NCBI RefSeq assembly: GCF_040833985.1
Contig: NZ_CP162139.1
Coordinates: 3,000,501-3,064,500, forward strand
Direction of reading: 5' to 3'
Source of the DNA: Leptospira sp. WS4.C2
Lineage (GTDB): Bacteria; Spirochaetota; Leptospiria; Leptospirales; Leptospiraceae
DNA: 64,000 bases
This document shows, piece after piece, positions 53,292 to 62,179 of this stretch. A program made the translations under genes and the position numbers. Below the pieces are notes generated by a model, which did not search any database, had not been told where the DNA came from, and saw nothing but the letters and a program-made list of their open reading frames with translations. How positions within the stretch are numbered: the first letter of the stretch is position 1; each line of letters opens with the position of its first letter.

Positions 53292-53307
53292 TTCCCAGGT
53301 TTGGGAA
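53292..53307. promoter_or_regulatory. Inverted repeat upstream of AraC gene
   Basis: TTCCCA-GGTT-TGGGAA is a perfect 6-4-6 inverted repeat ending next to the AraC start codon. It may be an autoregulatory site or a hairpin covering the ribosome site. Confidence 0.4.
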
Positions 53308-53416
53308 TACAAAGAGCCCAATCAGAGAAACTATGCGAGTGGAAAAACCAAAAGCTTCTAATACTTATTTAGACTGCATCAATCGCATCTGGCCGAACAC
53401 ATAGTTCTGGATTGTA

Positions 53417-54010
53417 TTATAGAAAAGCATCTTCTAATGGTTTAAATACTAATCGGCTCACACCGACAGGCATAAAAAATCCAATCGTTTCTACTGATTT
53501 TGAAGAACCCCCATAAACTTCGATTGCGACAGAAGTTTCCGCTGACTCCGCAATTAATATTTCTTGGAACTTTGGATACACTTTGGTCGGTGCTAAAAAG
53601 TAAGATAAAAAATTCTTAAAAGGAAAAGATGCAGCCAATCCATTCGTTTTAGGTAGTGCAAATGTTTTAAACTTTTCTGTCACTAGTTTCTTTTGGTCAA
53701 CTGTCAATCCGTCCATTCGACAACCTAACACAGATCTTAACTTTTCAGGTTCTGTATCTGGACCATCTAAGTAAATTGCTAGACTATCACATTCATTGAT
53801 TCCTACTGACTCCCAATCTTTTTGAAACTTCTCCCAACTCGCTCCAATATCTTTGTATGCACCTTTATGGATCGAATAGTAAATTTCTGTGGGACCAAAA
53901 GAATCACGACTGACAGTGACTTGTTGGTAACCACCCATATAACCGTAAAAGACGATACCAAGTAGAATCAAAGTCGCAAGCGCGATACCGATGTATTTTA
54001 ATTTGTTCAT
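53417..54010 (-). CDS. Membrane-anchored GyrI-like small-molecule-binding protein
   Basis: 197 residues. An N-terminal transmembrane helix (about 5-24) precedes a domain with the GyrI/SOUL-like pattern: YYSIHKGAYKDIGASWEKFQKDW, then DSLAIYLDGPDTEPEKLRSVLGCRM. The second half repeats this beta-rich layout (AAPTKVYPKFQEILIA). In many AraC regulators such a domain is fused to the DNA-binding part; here it is a separate, anchored protein beside a lone AraC gene. It would bind a small hydrophobic molecule in the periplasm (inference). Starts at ATG 54010 with GGAG upstream. Confidence 0.75.
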   Translation of the reverse strand: MNKLKYIGIALATLILLGIVFYGYMGGYQQVTVSRDSFGPTEIYYSIHKGAYKDIGASWEKFQKDWESVGINECDSLAIYLDGPDTEPEKLRSVLGCRMDGLTVDQKKLVTEKFKTFALPKTNGLAASFPFKNFLSYFLAPTKVYPKFQEILIAESAETSVAIEVYGGSSKSVETIGFFMPVGVSRLVFKPLEDAFL

Positions 54011-54419
54011 ACTGTTTCTCCTGTTCTATTTTAAGTTTCGAATACTCACATTGGTGTAACAAAATATAAAAATCAAATGGAAATTGATGGAACAAATTGA
54101 TATTTTTCCTAAAAGTAGATTTTTGTTTAAAAGATGGTGACGTAAAACTTGGGGCACCTGTGGAAAAACCGATTTTAAATGGAATGACCTTAAAAGGCAA
54201 AATTGTCCCATTTAACATTACAAAACGGTGGTTTTTTGCACACAGACGGACTATTCTACATCAAGAAATACCCGTTAGCGGACGACAATTATTTATCCGC
54301 TAATTAAACTATTTTTTTAGCTTTTTAAAAAAATGTCGTTCCGTCCTATCAACTAACTTTCTATAGTAGCAAAAAACTGTGGATCTACCACCTAACTAAT
54401 ATTCAGAAGGGACCTAACA
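54011..54419. other. Intergenic region with possible gene remnant
   Basis: 409 nt between the divergent GyrI-like and large lipoprotein genes. Reading fragments at about 54125-54300 look protein-like in two different frames (one with DGDVKLGAPVEKP, the next with HTDGLFYIKKYP), suggesting a decayed C-terminal gene piece. No intact gene is visible. The lipoprotein has a GGGAC ribosome site just before its start. Confidence 0.3.
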
Positions 54420-57400
54420 ATGCAAAAAATACTTTCACTCCTAATCTTGGCCGTTTTTTGGAATTGTTCCAATGGTTTCTTTTCCGATCTTTTTCATAAA
54501 AATAAAACTACCTTTCCACTTCCAATTTTAATTAGTGGAGTACCCAAGGTTACGCTTCCCGAAGGCATTCCATCTGATTCGCTTCGGATCAAAGAAGATT
54601 CTAATGTTCCGCGTTTACTCGGTAGATCTCAAGTTCCAGTCGGGAAAATATATGATATATCTTTTGATTTTAAGAAAAAAGGGGGAAATGAGTCCCTTTC
54701 TTATAAAAGCCTTTATTTTGCAAAGCCAGTAGAATTGGAATTTCCAGTTGATTTGGACGGATTGGAATCAAAAGGATTTACGAATGAATTTTACGTTTGG
54801 TACAAAGACTTTGCTACTAACGAATGGAAAGTCCTTCAAAAAGGAATCTTAGATCAAAATACCTCTTCCGTTAAAGTCCAAACCAAGCACTTTACACCAT
54901 TCATTTTAAGTGCACTTCCCTACCTTCCAGGAACAGAGATAGCTGCTGCTTCTTCTTGTTTTACGACCGAAGCCGCTTCCTGGAATTTACAAGGAGTGTT
55001 AGATGATTCATCCGTGAGCCAGGCGAAATTCGGAACTATCGGCGAAGGTTATCGATACTATCAAGATCGTCCCTATTTTGTAAAAGAAGAAGAAGGTGCC
55101 TTTCGGGAGCTAGGATTAGAATTTGCTCTTTTGGTTCCTACTTGTCAAGGTGGGACTGGTACCTGCGGAAATTCTTCCCTCCATTCAGAGTCTACCTCAT
55201 CCGAATACTTAGCCTTTGATGCTGCCAAAAATATTGATGTTTATGTCATGTATGATTCTAGAGGAGGAGTTTCTCCAGCTGATACTTCACAAGACGCAGA
55301 CTGGTTATCCGGATTTACCCTGTTAACGGGTAAATATGTTTACACAACCGAACCAGGGTTAGATCCAGCGCAGACAGTCGGAGCATCAGGTTATAAGATT
55401 TATAAAAAAACATTTCCTCAAGGTTCTCGTGTCAGCTTGGGAGGAAATAAAAAAGGAACCATCGCCCCAGGGATTTCTTCCAACTATTGGGTGGTTGTTA
55501 AACCAGCAGGTATCGAAGGTGGTGTCCAACCTGCTGCGATATTATGCGATGCAGGTCCCGATCCGAGAGAACCAGACTTAGTTAGTGGAAGAACCTTTCC
55601 AGGCTCCGATAGAATTCTTTTTTGGTTAGGCTATCCACCGACAAATGGACCAAAAAAGATCATCATCCGAAGGAGTGAAATTTCTCCTCCTTTAAGTCCA
55701 GCTTCGGGTGAGGAACCAAACGGAACAGAAATCACGCCTTATTCCTATTTGGATACTGGCCTAGTGGAAGGTCATACATACTATTATTCTATTTTTGCAG
55801 TCAACGATGATGGTATGTATAGTGGAATTACCATTGGAATGGAAACCACTGGACCCGATACAGACGGAGATGGACTTACTGATTCGGTAGAAATTAACAC
55901 TGGTTTTACATTTAGTCCAAGTATTAATGTTTATCCACCATTGTTTTATAGAGCGACAAATCCTGATTGTGACGGAGATGGTATCAACGACGGGATGGAA
56001 ATTGCACATGGAACAAATCCGTGTTCGAACGGTGATTCTACACCTCCAGTGGTAACCGTTTCAGATTATTCTCAAAATGCTAGCTCTGGAATCATAGATT
56101 TGAATGTCCGCGTTGTAGATGGAGAAAATAATCATCTTATGAGTTTCTGTTATATTCGCCAATTCACTCCGGGTATGAAAGAAGAAGAATTCTTAAGAAA
56201 ACCTTTTTCTCTAGATCTATATTCTCCTGCTTTCTACCAGAATGAGTCATTGGACCGTTGGATATACAACTGTGAAAATCCAAAAATTTTCAGCTACCGT
56301 TTAGGAAAACTAGGAAGTGGTCTACCAGACAGATTTGCAATCTGGGGAAGAGATAGTTACGGAAATATTTCTGAGCCAGTCTTACGAGAATATAAAGTTA
56401 GAGAAATAAAAGCAGAAAATACTCTGATGATTAACCCAGTAGATATATTAAGGAATAATTCTGGTTTTAATATCTTTACCCTTAGCTTCGATTTAATCAA
56501 AGATTGGAAAGGGGTCAATCCAGATCTCTTACAAGGAATTACACGAACTCAGTTATATGATACCGAAAATAACCGGATCAATAAAAAAGGACACGTGATT
56601 CCCGTAAAATATATGCCAAGTTATTATACCGTTGATCAATATGGTTTGCCAGGTTTTATCACTTTATCAACAAATGTTGCCAGTTACTATGAGCCTAGAA
56701 CCACACCAGGCCAAGGCCAAACTTTTGTGAAAAAGAATGATGTGCCAATTGATTACCAATTTTCTGAATCCCGCCCGCAAGCAATTCATTTCCCAACGCA
56801 ATTAGGAACAGATGTGGGAATTACGGCTCTTTATTCGGGAGCAACAAACCTACAACAAAGTGTGTTTAAAATTGAGGGAGGATACCTTTCTGCTATATCG
56901 AATTTAGTTCCAGGAATTCCTACTGGTTTCTACCCTAGTTCCATTTTACCATATGATTTTGGACAGGGATTCGGTTTGCTAAATGGCAACCAATTTCAAG
57001 ATTATACTTTAAATTCTTGGACCTCCCCATTGTATCAAACCTTTGGTTTAGGAATCATTGATTCAAATTTTTCTGATGTCATTTCCATTGACAAATTAAA
57101 TCGATACAATCCGCAAAATGAAGCAGAAACTTATGCCGTCTTAAAGTCCACCTCACCTACAGATCTAAAGATTCTATATAGAAAATCTGGTGACTTAAAT
57201 TTTACGTCGATTCCTGTAACCGGAATACCTAACGGATTTATTGGCTTACAAACAATGTTTGTATCTTACAAAGATTTTTCAGGAAACCCAGTATATCATT
57301 TATACCTATATGGTCGGAAAAATCCAAGCACAGTAGATACATTAATTCGATATAGGATTTCAAGCTCTGAAGGAATACCGAATTTCACTTTAGATCGAGA

Positions 57401-58361
57401 ACTTACTCTCGGACCTTATCAAAAAGGGAGAATTTTTTTCGATCAATCGGGGAGATATTTGGTCACTGTCTCAAGATACAATGATACTGTGTCAGTTTAC
57501 TTGATGACAGAACAAGACCCTCATTTGGTTTACCAGCAGCCTATCAACGGATATTCACTGTTACAGTTAGCCTTTGTTCCCAAAGAACCAGTGAATATAG
57601 AAAATATTGGTGGTTATTCAAAAATCCGCTTGATTCAAACAGCTGGTTATACTGATTACCAAAGGTATGGATTTCTTCCTGCAGGTTCCGAGTTGATTTT
57701 TAGAAACCATATCTATGATTCCAAAAGTAACGAATGTACATCTCCATCAGTACCAGGAACCGCAAATGTGATTGCCACTGCCACAGGAAATTACGGTGTT
57801 CCTCCGATTCCTCTTGCTGTGGTGAACGATAACGTAACCATTCAAAATGCACATAAAGTACAGGCACCTTCTTCTGCCGCTACCTTGGTTTTAGAATCGA
57901 CCTATACACAATCTTCTAACACCTGTAGAACGGGACTTGTTTCAAATGATACTGCCTCCATTCCCGTTAGAACCAAAGTGGTCCAAAATACAACTAGCGT
58001 ATATAAGGACTATAGTTTAAACCCAGCAAGTGTTCCATCAGAATATAATACGGCTCCGGCTCCCCCTGGTTATGACACTGCCGATTTTAAAAAATGGGAA
58101 TCTCTCTCAAAGTCTAGTCCGCAAAGACAAGGAATTTATATTCGTAAAGTAATCTATGTTTGGTGGCCATACATTGCGGTCATCGACGAAGGAAATCCAT
58201 GTATCGTCGGAGACGTCACGATTCCGGAAGGACAATTAATTTGTAATGTTTACTTCGGGGGATATCCACTCTTCGTTGAAGATTTTGTATATCCCTACGA
58301 CAAGTATACATTCACGGGACAATATGTTTATTCAGGTGATAAGTTGATTACTACTCCTTAG
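54420..58361 (+). CDS. Very large lipoprotein with thrombospondin type 3 repeats
   Basis: 1313 residues with a lipoprotein signal (LLILAVFWNC, cysteine about residue 16). An early beta-rich domain (about 60-165) reads like a ZU5/TIG-type module. A fibronectin-like segment (about 385-470; SYLDTGLVEGHTYYYSIFAVNDDG) precedes two calcium-binding thrombospondin type 3 repeats (about 478-490 DTDGDGLTDS and 515-530 DCDGDGINDG). The long remainder contains repeating SYKDFSGNPVYHLYLYG and QSGRYLVTVSRYNDTVSVYLM segments that may be a beta-propeller. It is probably surface-exposed. Function unknown; adhesion or matrix binding is conjecture. Confidence 0.8.
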   Translation: MQKILSLLILAVFWNCSNGFFSDLFHKNKTTFPLPILISGVPKVTLPEGIPSDSLRIKEDSNVPRLLGRSQVPVGKIYDISFDFKKKGGNESLSYKSLYFAKPVELEFPVDLDGLESKGFTNEFYVWYKDFATNEWKVLQKGILDQNTSSVKVQTKHFTPFILSALPYLPGTEIAAASSCFTTEAASWNLQGVLDDSSVSQAKFGTIGEGYRYYQDRPYFVKEEEGAFRELGLEFALLVPTCQGGTGTCGNSSLHSESTSSEYLAFDAAKNIDVYVMYDSRGGVSPADTSQDADWLSGFTLLTGKYVYTTEPGLDPAQTVGASGYKIYKKTFPQGSRVSLGGNKKGTIAPGISSNYWVVVKPAGIEGGVQPAAILCDAGPDPREPDLVSGRTFPGSDRILFWLGYPPTNGPKKIIIRRSEISPPLSPASGEEPNGTEITPYSYLDTGLVEGHTYYYSIFAVNDDGMYSGITIGMETTGPDTDGDGLTDSVEINTGFTFSPSINVYPPLFYRATNPDCDGDGINDGMEIAHGTNPCSNGDSTPPVVTVSDYSQNASSGIIDLNVRVVDGENNHLMSFCYIRQFTPGMKEEEFLRKPFSLDLYSPAFYQNESLDRWIYNCENPKIFSYRLGKLGSGLPDRFAIWGRDSYGNISEPVLREYKVREIKAENTLMINPVDILRNNSGFNIFTLSFDLIKDWKGVNPDLLQGITRTQLYDTENNRINKKGHVIPVKYMPSYYTVDQYGLPGFITLSTNVASYYEPRTTPGQGQTFVKKNDVPIDYQFSESRPQAIHFPTQLGTDVGITALYSGATNLQQSVFKIEGGYLSAISNLVPGIPTGFYPSSILPYDFGQGFGLLNGNQFQDYTLNSWTSPLYQTFGLGIIDSNFSDVISIDKLNRYNPQNEAETYAVLKSTSPTDLKILYRKSGDLNFTSIPVTGIPNGFIGLQTMFVSYKDFSGNPVYHLYLYGRKNPSTVDTLIRYRISSSEGIPNFTLDRELTLGPYQKGRIFFDQSGRYLVTVSRYNDTVSVYLMTEQDPHLVYQQPINGYSLLQLAFVPKEPVNIENIGGYSKIRLIQTAGYTDYQRYGFLPAGSELIFRNHIYDSKSNECTSPSVPGTANVIATATGNYGVPPIPLAVVNDNVTIQNAHKVQAPSSAATLVLESTYTQSSNTCRTGLVSNDTASIPVRTKVVQNTTSVYKDYSLNPASVPSEYNTAPAPPGYDTADFKKWESLSKSSPQRQGIYIRKVIYVWWPYIAVIDEGNPCIVGDVTIPEGQLICNVYFGGYPLFVEDFVYPYDKYTFTGQYVYSGDKLITTP

Positions 58362-58385
58362 GTAATTTTTGAAGAAATCGCAAAC

Positions 58386-58428
58386 GTTGTCGTAGATGTA
58401 AAAATCAATTGACTAATTTTACGACAAC
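58386..58428. terminator. Hairpin after large lipoprotein gene
   Basis: GTTGTCGTA pairs perfectly with TACGACAAC (9 bp) around a 25-nt loop, 25 nt after the lipoprotein stop. No T-run follows, so termination is uncertain. Confidence 0.35.
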
Positions 58429-58620
58429 AAATGTAGGAAACAATAGTCGAATATCACCTTTGTGATGTTTGACTATTCACTAAAAAAGAACAAAACCATT
58501 TTTGATTGCAAAAGCAGTTACCTCGGTTTGTTTACTTGAATACAAAAAGAGGAAATTAAAGAAATAAAACTCTCGCATTTCCATCGATATCTGTTTCATT
58601 TACCTCCGAGGTATTTTTAA

Positions 58621-59007
58621 ATGAATTCTATCTTCTCCCATATGAAATGGATTATGCTCGTTTCAGGGATCATTACTTGTTCCATGATCCTTTCCGCACT
58701 CCATCCTAGTTTAGGACTTATGTTAACCTTTGGTGACACTCTCAGTGGTGATTTATCAAATATCATTGTTCGAAATTGGGGAGCCCTAATTGCCCTTGTC
58801 GGAGGAATGCTGATTTATGGTGCCTATAACGAACCAAATCGCAATTTGGTTCTCGTCGTTGCTTCGATTAGCAAAAGCACTTTTGTTATCCTCAACCTTA
58901 TTTATGGAAGTGCCTACTTCGCAAAATCAGGAGTAGCTTTAGTATTTGATTCGGTTCTTGTCATTCTCTTTGTTTCATACCTTCTTTTACACAAACCAAA
59001 CAAATAA
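58621..59007 (+). CDS. Small four-helix membrane protein
   Basis: 128 residues with four hydrophobic helices (about 10-32, 46-66, 76-98 and 103-122). The IVRNWGALIALVGGMLIYGAYNEPNRN segment recalls DUF4345-like and related small membrane proteins. No catalytic motif is seen. A GGAGG-type ribosome site (CCGAGGT) lies upstream of the ATG. About 260 nt without a gene precede it, holding only the hairpin at 58386-58428. Confidence 0.65.
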   Translation: MNSIFSHMKWIMLVSGIITCSMILSALHPSLGLMLTFGDTLSGDLSNIIVRNWGALIALVGGMLIYGAYNEPNRNLVLVVASISKSTFVILNLIYGSAYFAKSGVALVFDSVLVILFVSYLLLHKPNK

Positions 59008-59084
59008 GAGAACGAGAAACTAGAGAAAAACTAAAAAAATTCGATCGGTTAATCAATGGGTAATCAATAAATTAGATTTTGTAT

Positions 59085-59753
59085 TTATTTTTTACCCATC
59101 GCCTCTTCCAAAAATTGATTCAAAGGATATAAGTTCCGAAATGATTTCACAGTTTCTTTTGCAAAGTCATTGGAAGTTAAGTCCGCATTTTTTATTTTTT
59201 TGGCAACGGCGAATCCTTTGTATTTTAAAAATTCGATCATAGGATGGTCCTTAGCAAAACCTTTCGGCGCCGTTTTTAATTTTTCAGCATAAAACTCTGT
59301 TCCAAAATCTTGGATAAACTTAGGATCGTTCAAAATTTTTTGGAAATTTTTTGAATCAGCAATCATTCTTTCTCTTATTTTAAATAATGATTTTGGATCC
59401 GGTTGGTAACAACCACCTCCAATCAAAGACTCGTTTGGTTCTATGTGCAGATAATAACCAGTGCCTTCGATTTTTTTACCCCCACCTCTGATAAAAATTC
59501 CAAAGTGAGTTTTATAGGGACTTTTGTCTTTTGAGAAACGAACATCTTTATAAATTCTAAAGATGCAAGACTTAGGATCGACACCTTTTACACTTTGATC
59601 AAACTTCTCAATTTCAGATAATAGATATCCAGTGAGTGATACCAATTCACTTTGAATTTCGGTAAACCGAGCCTTATTTTCTATAAACCAGCTTCTGTTG
59701 TTATTTAATTTTAATTCAGACAAAAAACTTAGAATATTTTTACTAATTTTCAT
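59085..59753 (-). CDS. DUF2461 family protein
   Basis: 222-residue cytoplasmic protein matching DUF2461 (TIGR02453): FLSELKLNNNRSWFIENKARF at the N-terminus, FRIYKDVRFSKDKSPYKTHFGIFIRGGGKK in the middle, the GYYLHIEPNESLIGGGCYQPDP segment and LKTAPKGFAKDHPMIEFLKYKGFAV near the C-terminus, all family hallmarks. Biochemical function is unknown. The ATG at 59753 fits the family start; the frame extends 26 codons further upstream into repeat-flanking sequence without support. Confidence 0.88.
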   Translation of the reverse strand: MKISKNILSFLSELKLNNNRSWFIENKARFTEIQSELVSLTGYLLSEIEKFDQSVKGVDPKSCIFRIYKDVRFSKDKSPYKTHFGIFIRGGGKKIEGTGYYLHIEPNESLIGGGCYQPDPKSLFKIRERMIADSKNFQKILNDPKFIQDFGTEFYAEKLKTAPKGFAKDHPMIEFLKYKGFAVAKKIKNADLTSNDFAKETVKSFRNLYPLNQFLEEAMGKK

Positions 59754-59883
59754 ACCGGATGAAGTCCCTATTTTGCCATTTTGTTTTTTACTGAAAAATT
59801 CGTAAAATAAAATGAAGTGATCACATAACACACTTTATAAAACTTTTATACAAGAATAACTCTCGTATCGCGAAATCCTCTAC

Positions 59884-59927
59884 ATACAATACACAAGACA
59901 AATTCCGATCTTGTATTTTGTATTGTA
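59884..59927. repeat. Inverted repeat flanking copy A
   Basis: TACAATACA and TGTATTGTA pair, with an inner CAAGA/TCTTG stem, forming a hairpin of about 44 nt directly before the dispersed repeat. It may be part of the same element or an older insertion scar. Confidence 0.4.
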
Positions 59928-59931
59928 GAGC

Positions 59932-60066
59932 GGGCGTTCCCAATAGGATTGGTGTTCGGAACTTAAATCTTGTAAGGGTCGGGCTCCTCCGGGGTGCGCT
60001 ACGCTCCCGTCCCCCGCCATCCAACGATGGCAGGTGACCAAGCCCTTCAGATCCTATATGTGAGAA
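59932..60066 (+). repeat. Dispersed repeat copy A
   Basis: Shares with copy B the left end GGGCGTTCCCAAT(A/G)GG followed by ATTG, the middle AAGGGTCGGGCTC and the right end GATCCTATATGTGAGAA. The core between the middle block and the right end differs and is GC-rich with its own hairpins (for example CCATC/GATGG). It carries no real gene; a 116-residue open frame on the minus strand here is repeat-derived. Confidence 0.7.
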
Positions 60067-60451
60067 AAATATAAAATGATTATACAAGCGCGCTTTAAAG
60101 GTATCGTATTCGCTTAAGTCAGTATATATCTCAGCGGAATATGGATTTAGTAGAGGTTTGGAAGGATACATCCGTCTGATTGCCTGTGATTATTACACAA
60201 AAAACATTCGTTAATCGATATTTTTTAAAAATCTCCTTGCCAAAGAATTCTATGTGGATATCAATGGTAATTGATTCAAAGCATTATCGTTCATTTAACC
60301 ACTAGAGTAGTCCCCACTTTCTTGCATTCTGATCTCTTTCTTAAGTTTTCCCCTGCATTTTCGTTGAGTTTTTACCCGATCTCCCGTATGGGTTAGTTGT
60401 ATTTAAATTTTCAATAGTGAAGAATCAAAAATAAAATTTTGAGGACATCAC
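60067..60451. other. Intergenic leader upstream of RRM gene
   Basis: About 385 nt without a convincing gene. AT-rich sequence; CCCGATCTCCCGTATGGG near 60374 could form a short hairpin. It probably holds the promoter and a long leader of the RNA-binding protein gene. Confidence 0.3.
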
Positions 60452-60715
60452 ATGTCAGTAAACATATACGTAGGTAACCTTTCTTATGAAATGACGGAAG
60501 GAAAGTTAAACGAACTTTTTTCCGCACACGGCGCAGTAACTTCTGCTAAAATCATTATGGACCAGTACTCTGGTAATTCTAAAGGTTTCGGTTTTATCGA
60601 AATGAAAGAACGTGGTGATGCAGACAAAGCAATTAGCGATTTGAATGGAAAAAACATTCTTAACCGCGAAATGAAAGTAAACATCGCAAAACCAAAGACA
60701 AACAACTGGAACTAA
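60452..60715 (+). CDS. RRM-domain RNA-binding protein
   Basis: 87 residues forming one RNA-recognition motif: RNP2 is NIYVGNL (residues 4-10) and RNP1 is SKGFGFIEM (about 43-51), with the aromatic residues that stack on RNA. The GNS linker and the closing EMKVNIAKP strand are typical. It lacks the glycine-rich tail of cyanobacterial cold-induced relatives. It probably binds single-stranded RNA and may tune translation at low temperature (family-based inference). A 14-bp hairpin lies just after its stop. Confidence 0.95.
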   Translation: MSVNIYVGNLSYEMTEGKLNELFSAHGAVTSAKIIMDQYSGNSKGFGFIEMKERGDADKAISDLNGKNILNREMKVNIAKPKTNNWN

Positions 60716-60728
60716 GTTTCCTTTAAAC

Positions 60729-60775
60729 TTTTGATTTCAGTCTTTAGGATACAAGTTCTAGGACTGGGATCAAAA
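60729..60775 (+). terminator. Hairpin after RRM gene
   Basis: TTTTGAT/ATCAAAA and CAGTC/GACTG pair, with two G-T wobbles between, giving a stem of about 14 bp with a 19-nt loop. It lies 14 nt after the RRM stop. No T-run follows; it may stabilise the mRNA 3' end or be a protein-binding site. Confidence 0.45.
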
Positions 60776-60844
60776 TGAAATTCTTCACCGATTTTCTTCC
60801 AATAGAAGCAGACTGTTTTTAAAAATCTCTCATCAAAGCCCACA

Positions 60845-61288
60845 TTAATCCAAGTTAGTTACTACACGTTGCAGTAAAGTGATAAACAGCTTACGTTCTC
60901 CATCGGTGAACCCAGCCGTTGCCTTTTCGGCGACTTCCATCATTTGTTCTTTCACAGCTGGCAGGCGCTTTTTCGCCTTTGCCGAAAGCGAGATATAACT
61001 CGCACGTTTGTCTGTTGGATGTGCCCCACGCAGAATCAACCCATCACGTTCCATACGCACGAGTAGCGCCGCCATCGTAGGTTGCTCTACATGTGCAATT
61101 TCAGCGAGCTGCTTTTGTAACATTGCGCCATTTTCTTCGAGTGCCATGAGAACAGGTAGGTATGCCATACCAAAATCAAATGGTCGCAATTTCTGTTCAA
61201 AATGCCACATAAGCAAACGGGACGCTTGGTTGATCCAAAAAGTAGGAGTGGACTCCGGTTTCCAAAAAAAATCTTCTTTATTTTTCAT
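60845..61288 (-). CDS. MarR-family transcriptional regulator
   Basis: 147 residues. Winged-helix domain with AYLPVLMALEENGAMLQKQLAEIAHVEQPTMAALLVRMERDGLILRGAHPTDKRASYISLSAKAKKRLP, a textbook MarR fold including the DKR wing. Its base composition is clearly richer in GC than surrounding genes, as is the divergent membrane-protein gene, which suggests joint transfer from another lineage. A palindrome ATAGCATGCTAT overlaps its start codon. The divergent gene is the probable target. Confidence 0.92.
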   Translation of the reverse strand: MKNKEDFFWKPESTPTFWINQASRLLMWHFEQKLRPFDFGMAYLPVLMALEENGAMLQKQLAEIAHVEQPTMAALLVRMERDGLILRGAHPTDKRASYISLSAKAKKRLPAVKEQMMEVAEKATAGFTDGERKLFITLLQRVVTNLD

Positions 61289-61298
61289 AGCATGCTAT
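61287..61298. promoter_or_regulatory. MarR operator overlapping start codon
   Basis: ATAGCATGCTAT is a perfect 12-nt palindrome that overlaps the MarR start codon and the space upstream, a layout typical of MarR autoregulation. Confidence 0.55.
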
Positions 61299-61409
61299 AT
61301 ACTTTGTCTAAATACTAACCGTGATGAGTATCGGTAAACCTTATTTACCCAGTTGTGTAAACGAATCACAACAGCATATCTTGTCACACCCAAAAAAGAG
61401 GAATTTCCA

Positions 61410-61892
61410 ATGAGTCTACTACACGATCACTACATTAGTTTTTTTGCCATTCTTTCCTGTTTAGGTTGGATTAGTATGTTTGTTGCCAAAAAAAGTGGAC
61501 GGCTCTGGCTCGGAAACTGTATGGGCATTGTCTATCACATTGCTCTAGCTCCTGTGATCCAAACACTACCGGCGCCTGAATTTGTAAGGATGGCTGGCTA
61601 TACATGGATTTTTTGTGATGCATTGATTGATGTTGCCTCCATCAACGCTATGAGTGAAAAGAACGTGTGGGCGTTGCGAATGGGTGTACATATTCCGGCC
61701 ACGATTTGGATCATCGGTAGTTCTATCAGTATGACGATGGTTCCGCGTGCAGTCGGAGTTGTGCTTGGAATTTTGCTGGCATTACATGCTATCTTCGGAC
61801 CGAAAATTCCCGATTCAAAATTTAAATTATTTATATTTGTGTTACCGCTAATGACAATGTGGCTCGGTTTGATTGCATACGATTCGTTCTAA
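61410..61892 (+). CDS. Five-helix membrane protein divergent from MarR
   Basis: 160-residue integral membrane protein with about five hydrophobic helices: SFFAILSCLGWISMFVAKK, WLGNCMGIVYHIALAPV, YTWIFCDALIDVASI, IWIIGSSISMTMVPRAVGVVLGILLALHA and LFIFVLPLMTMWLGLIAY. No family was recognised. The ATG at 61410 has AGAGGAA upstream; a longer frame from 61353 has no such site. It is GC-shifted together with the divergent MarR gene, suggesting a transferred regulator-target pair, perhaps for a toxic compound or drug (inference). Confidence 0.65.
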   Translation: MSLLHDHYISFFAILSCLGWISMFVAKKSGRLWLGNCMGIVYHIALAPVIQTLPAPEFVRMAGYTWIFCDALIDVASINAMSEKNVWALRMGVHIPATIWIIGSSISMTMVPRAVGVVLGILLALHAIFGPKIPDSKFKLFIFVLPLMTMWLGLIAYDSF

Positions 61893-62179
61893 ATTTGTAT
61901 TTTAAGAAAATTACAACTTCAGAAAAAAAAATATTGTTCTAAAATTTATTGCAAAAATTTATTTAATAAATAAATCTAGTCAACAATTCTAAATCGATGT
62001 GTATTGATGGAACGAGAGACAATTCTAAACCTTTCTTTTTAACGCAAATTCAATGTAGGATTTTTTCTTTTCTATATTGAACCTGCTGACAAAAAAGCGA
62101 TTTGAGGTCGATTGTTTTACCGTAGCTACTCAATAAATATCTGTTAGTTTTAAAAAACAAAATACAGGAGTATATATTT

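Noticed and set aside
59821..60171. 116-residue minus-strand open frame
   Set aside because: It runs through dispersed repeat copy A and its flanking inverted repeat; composition is repeat-derived and there is no ribosome site or family resemblance.
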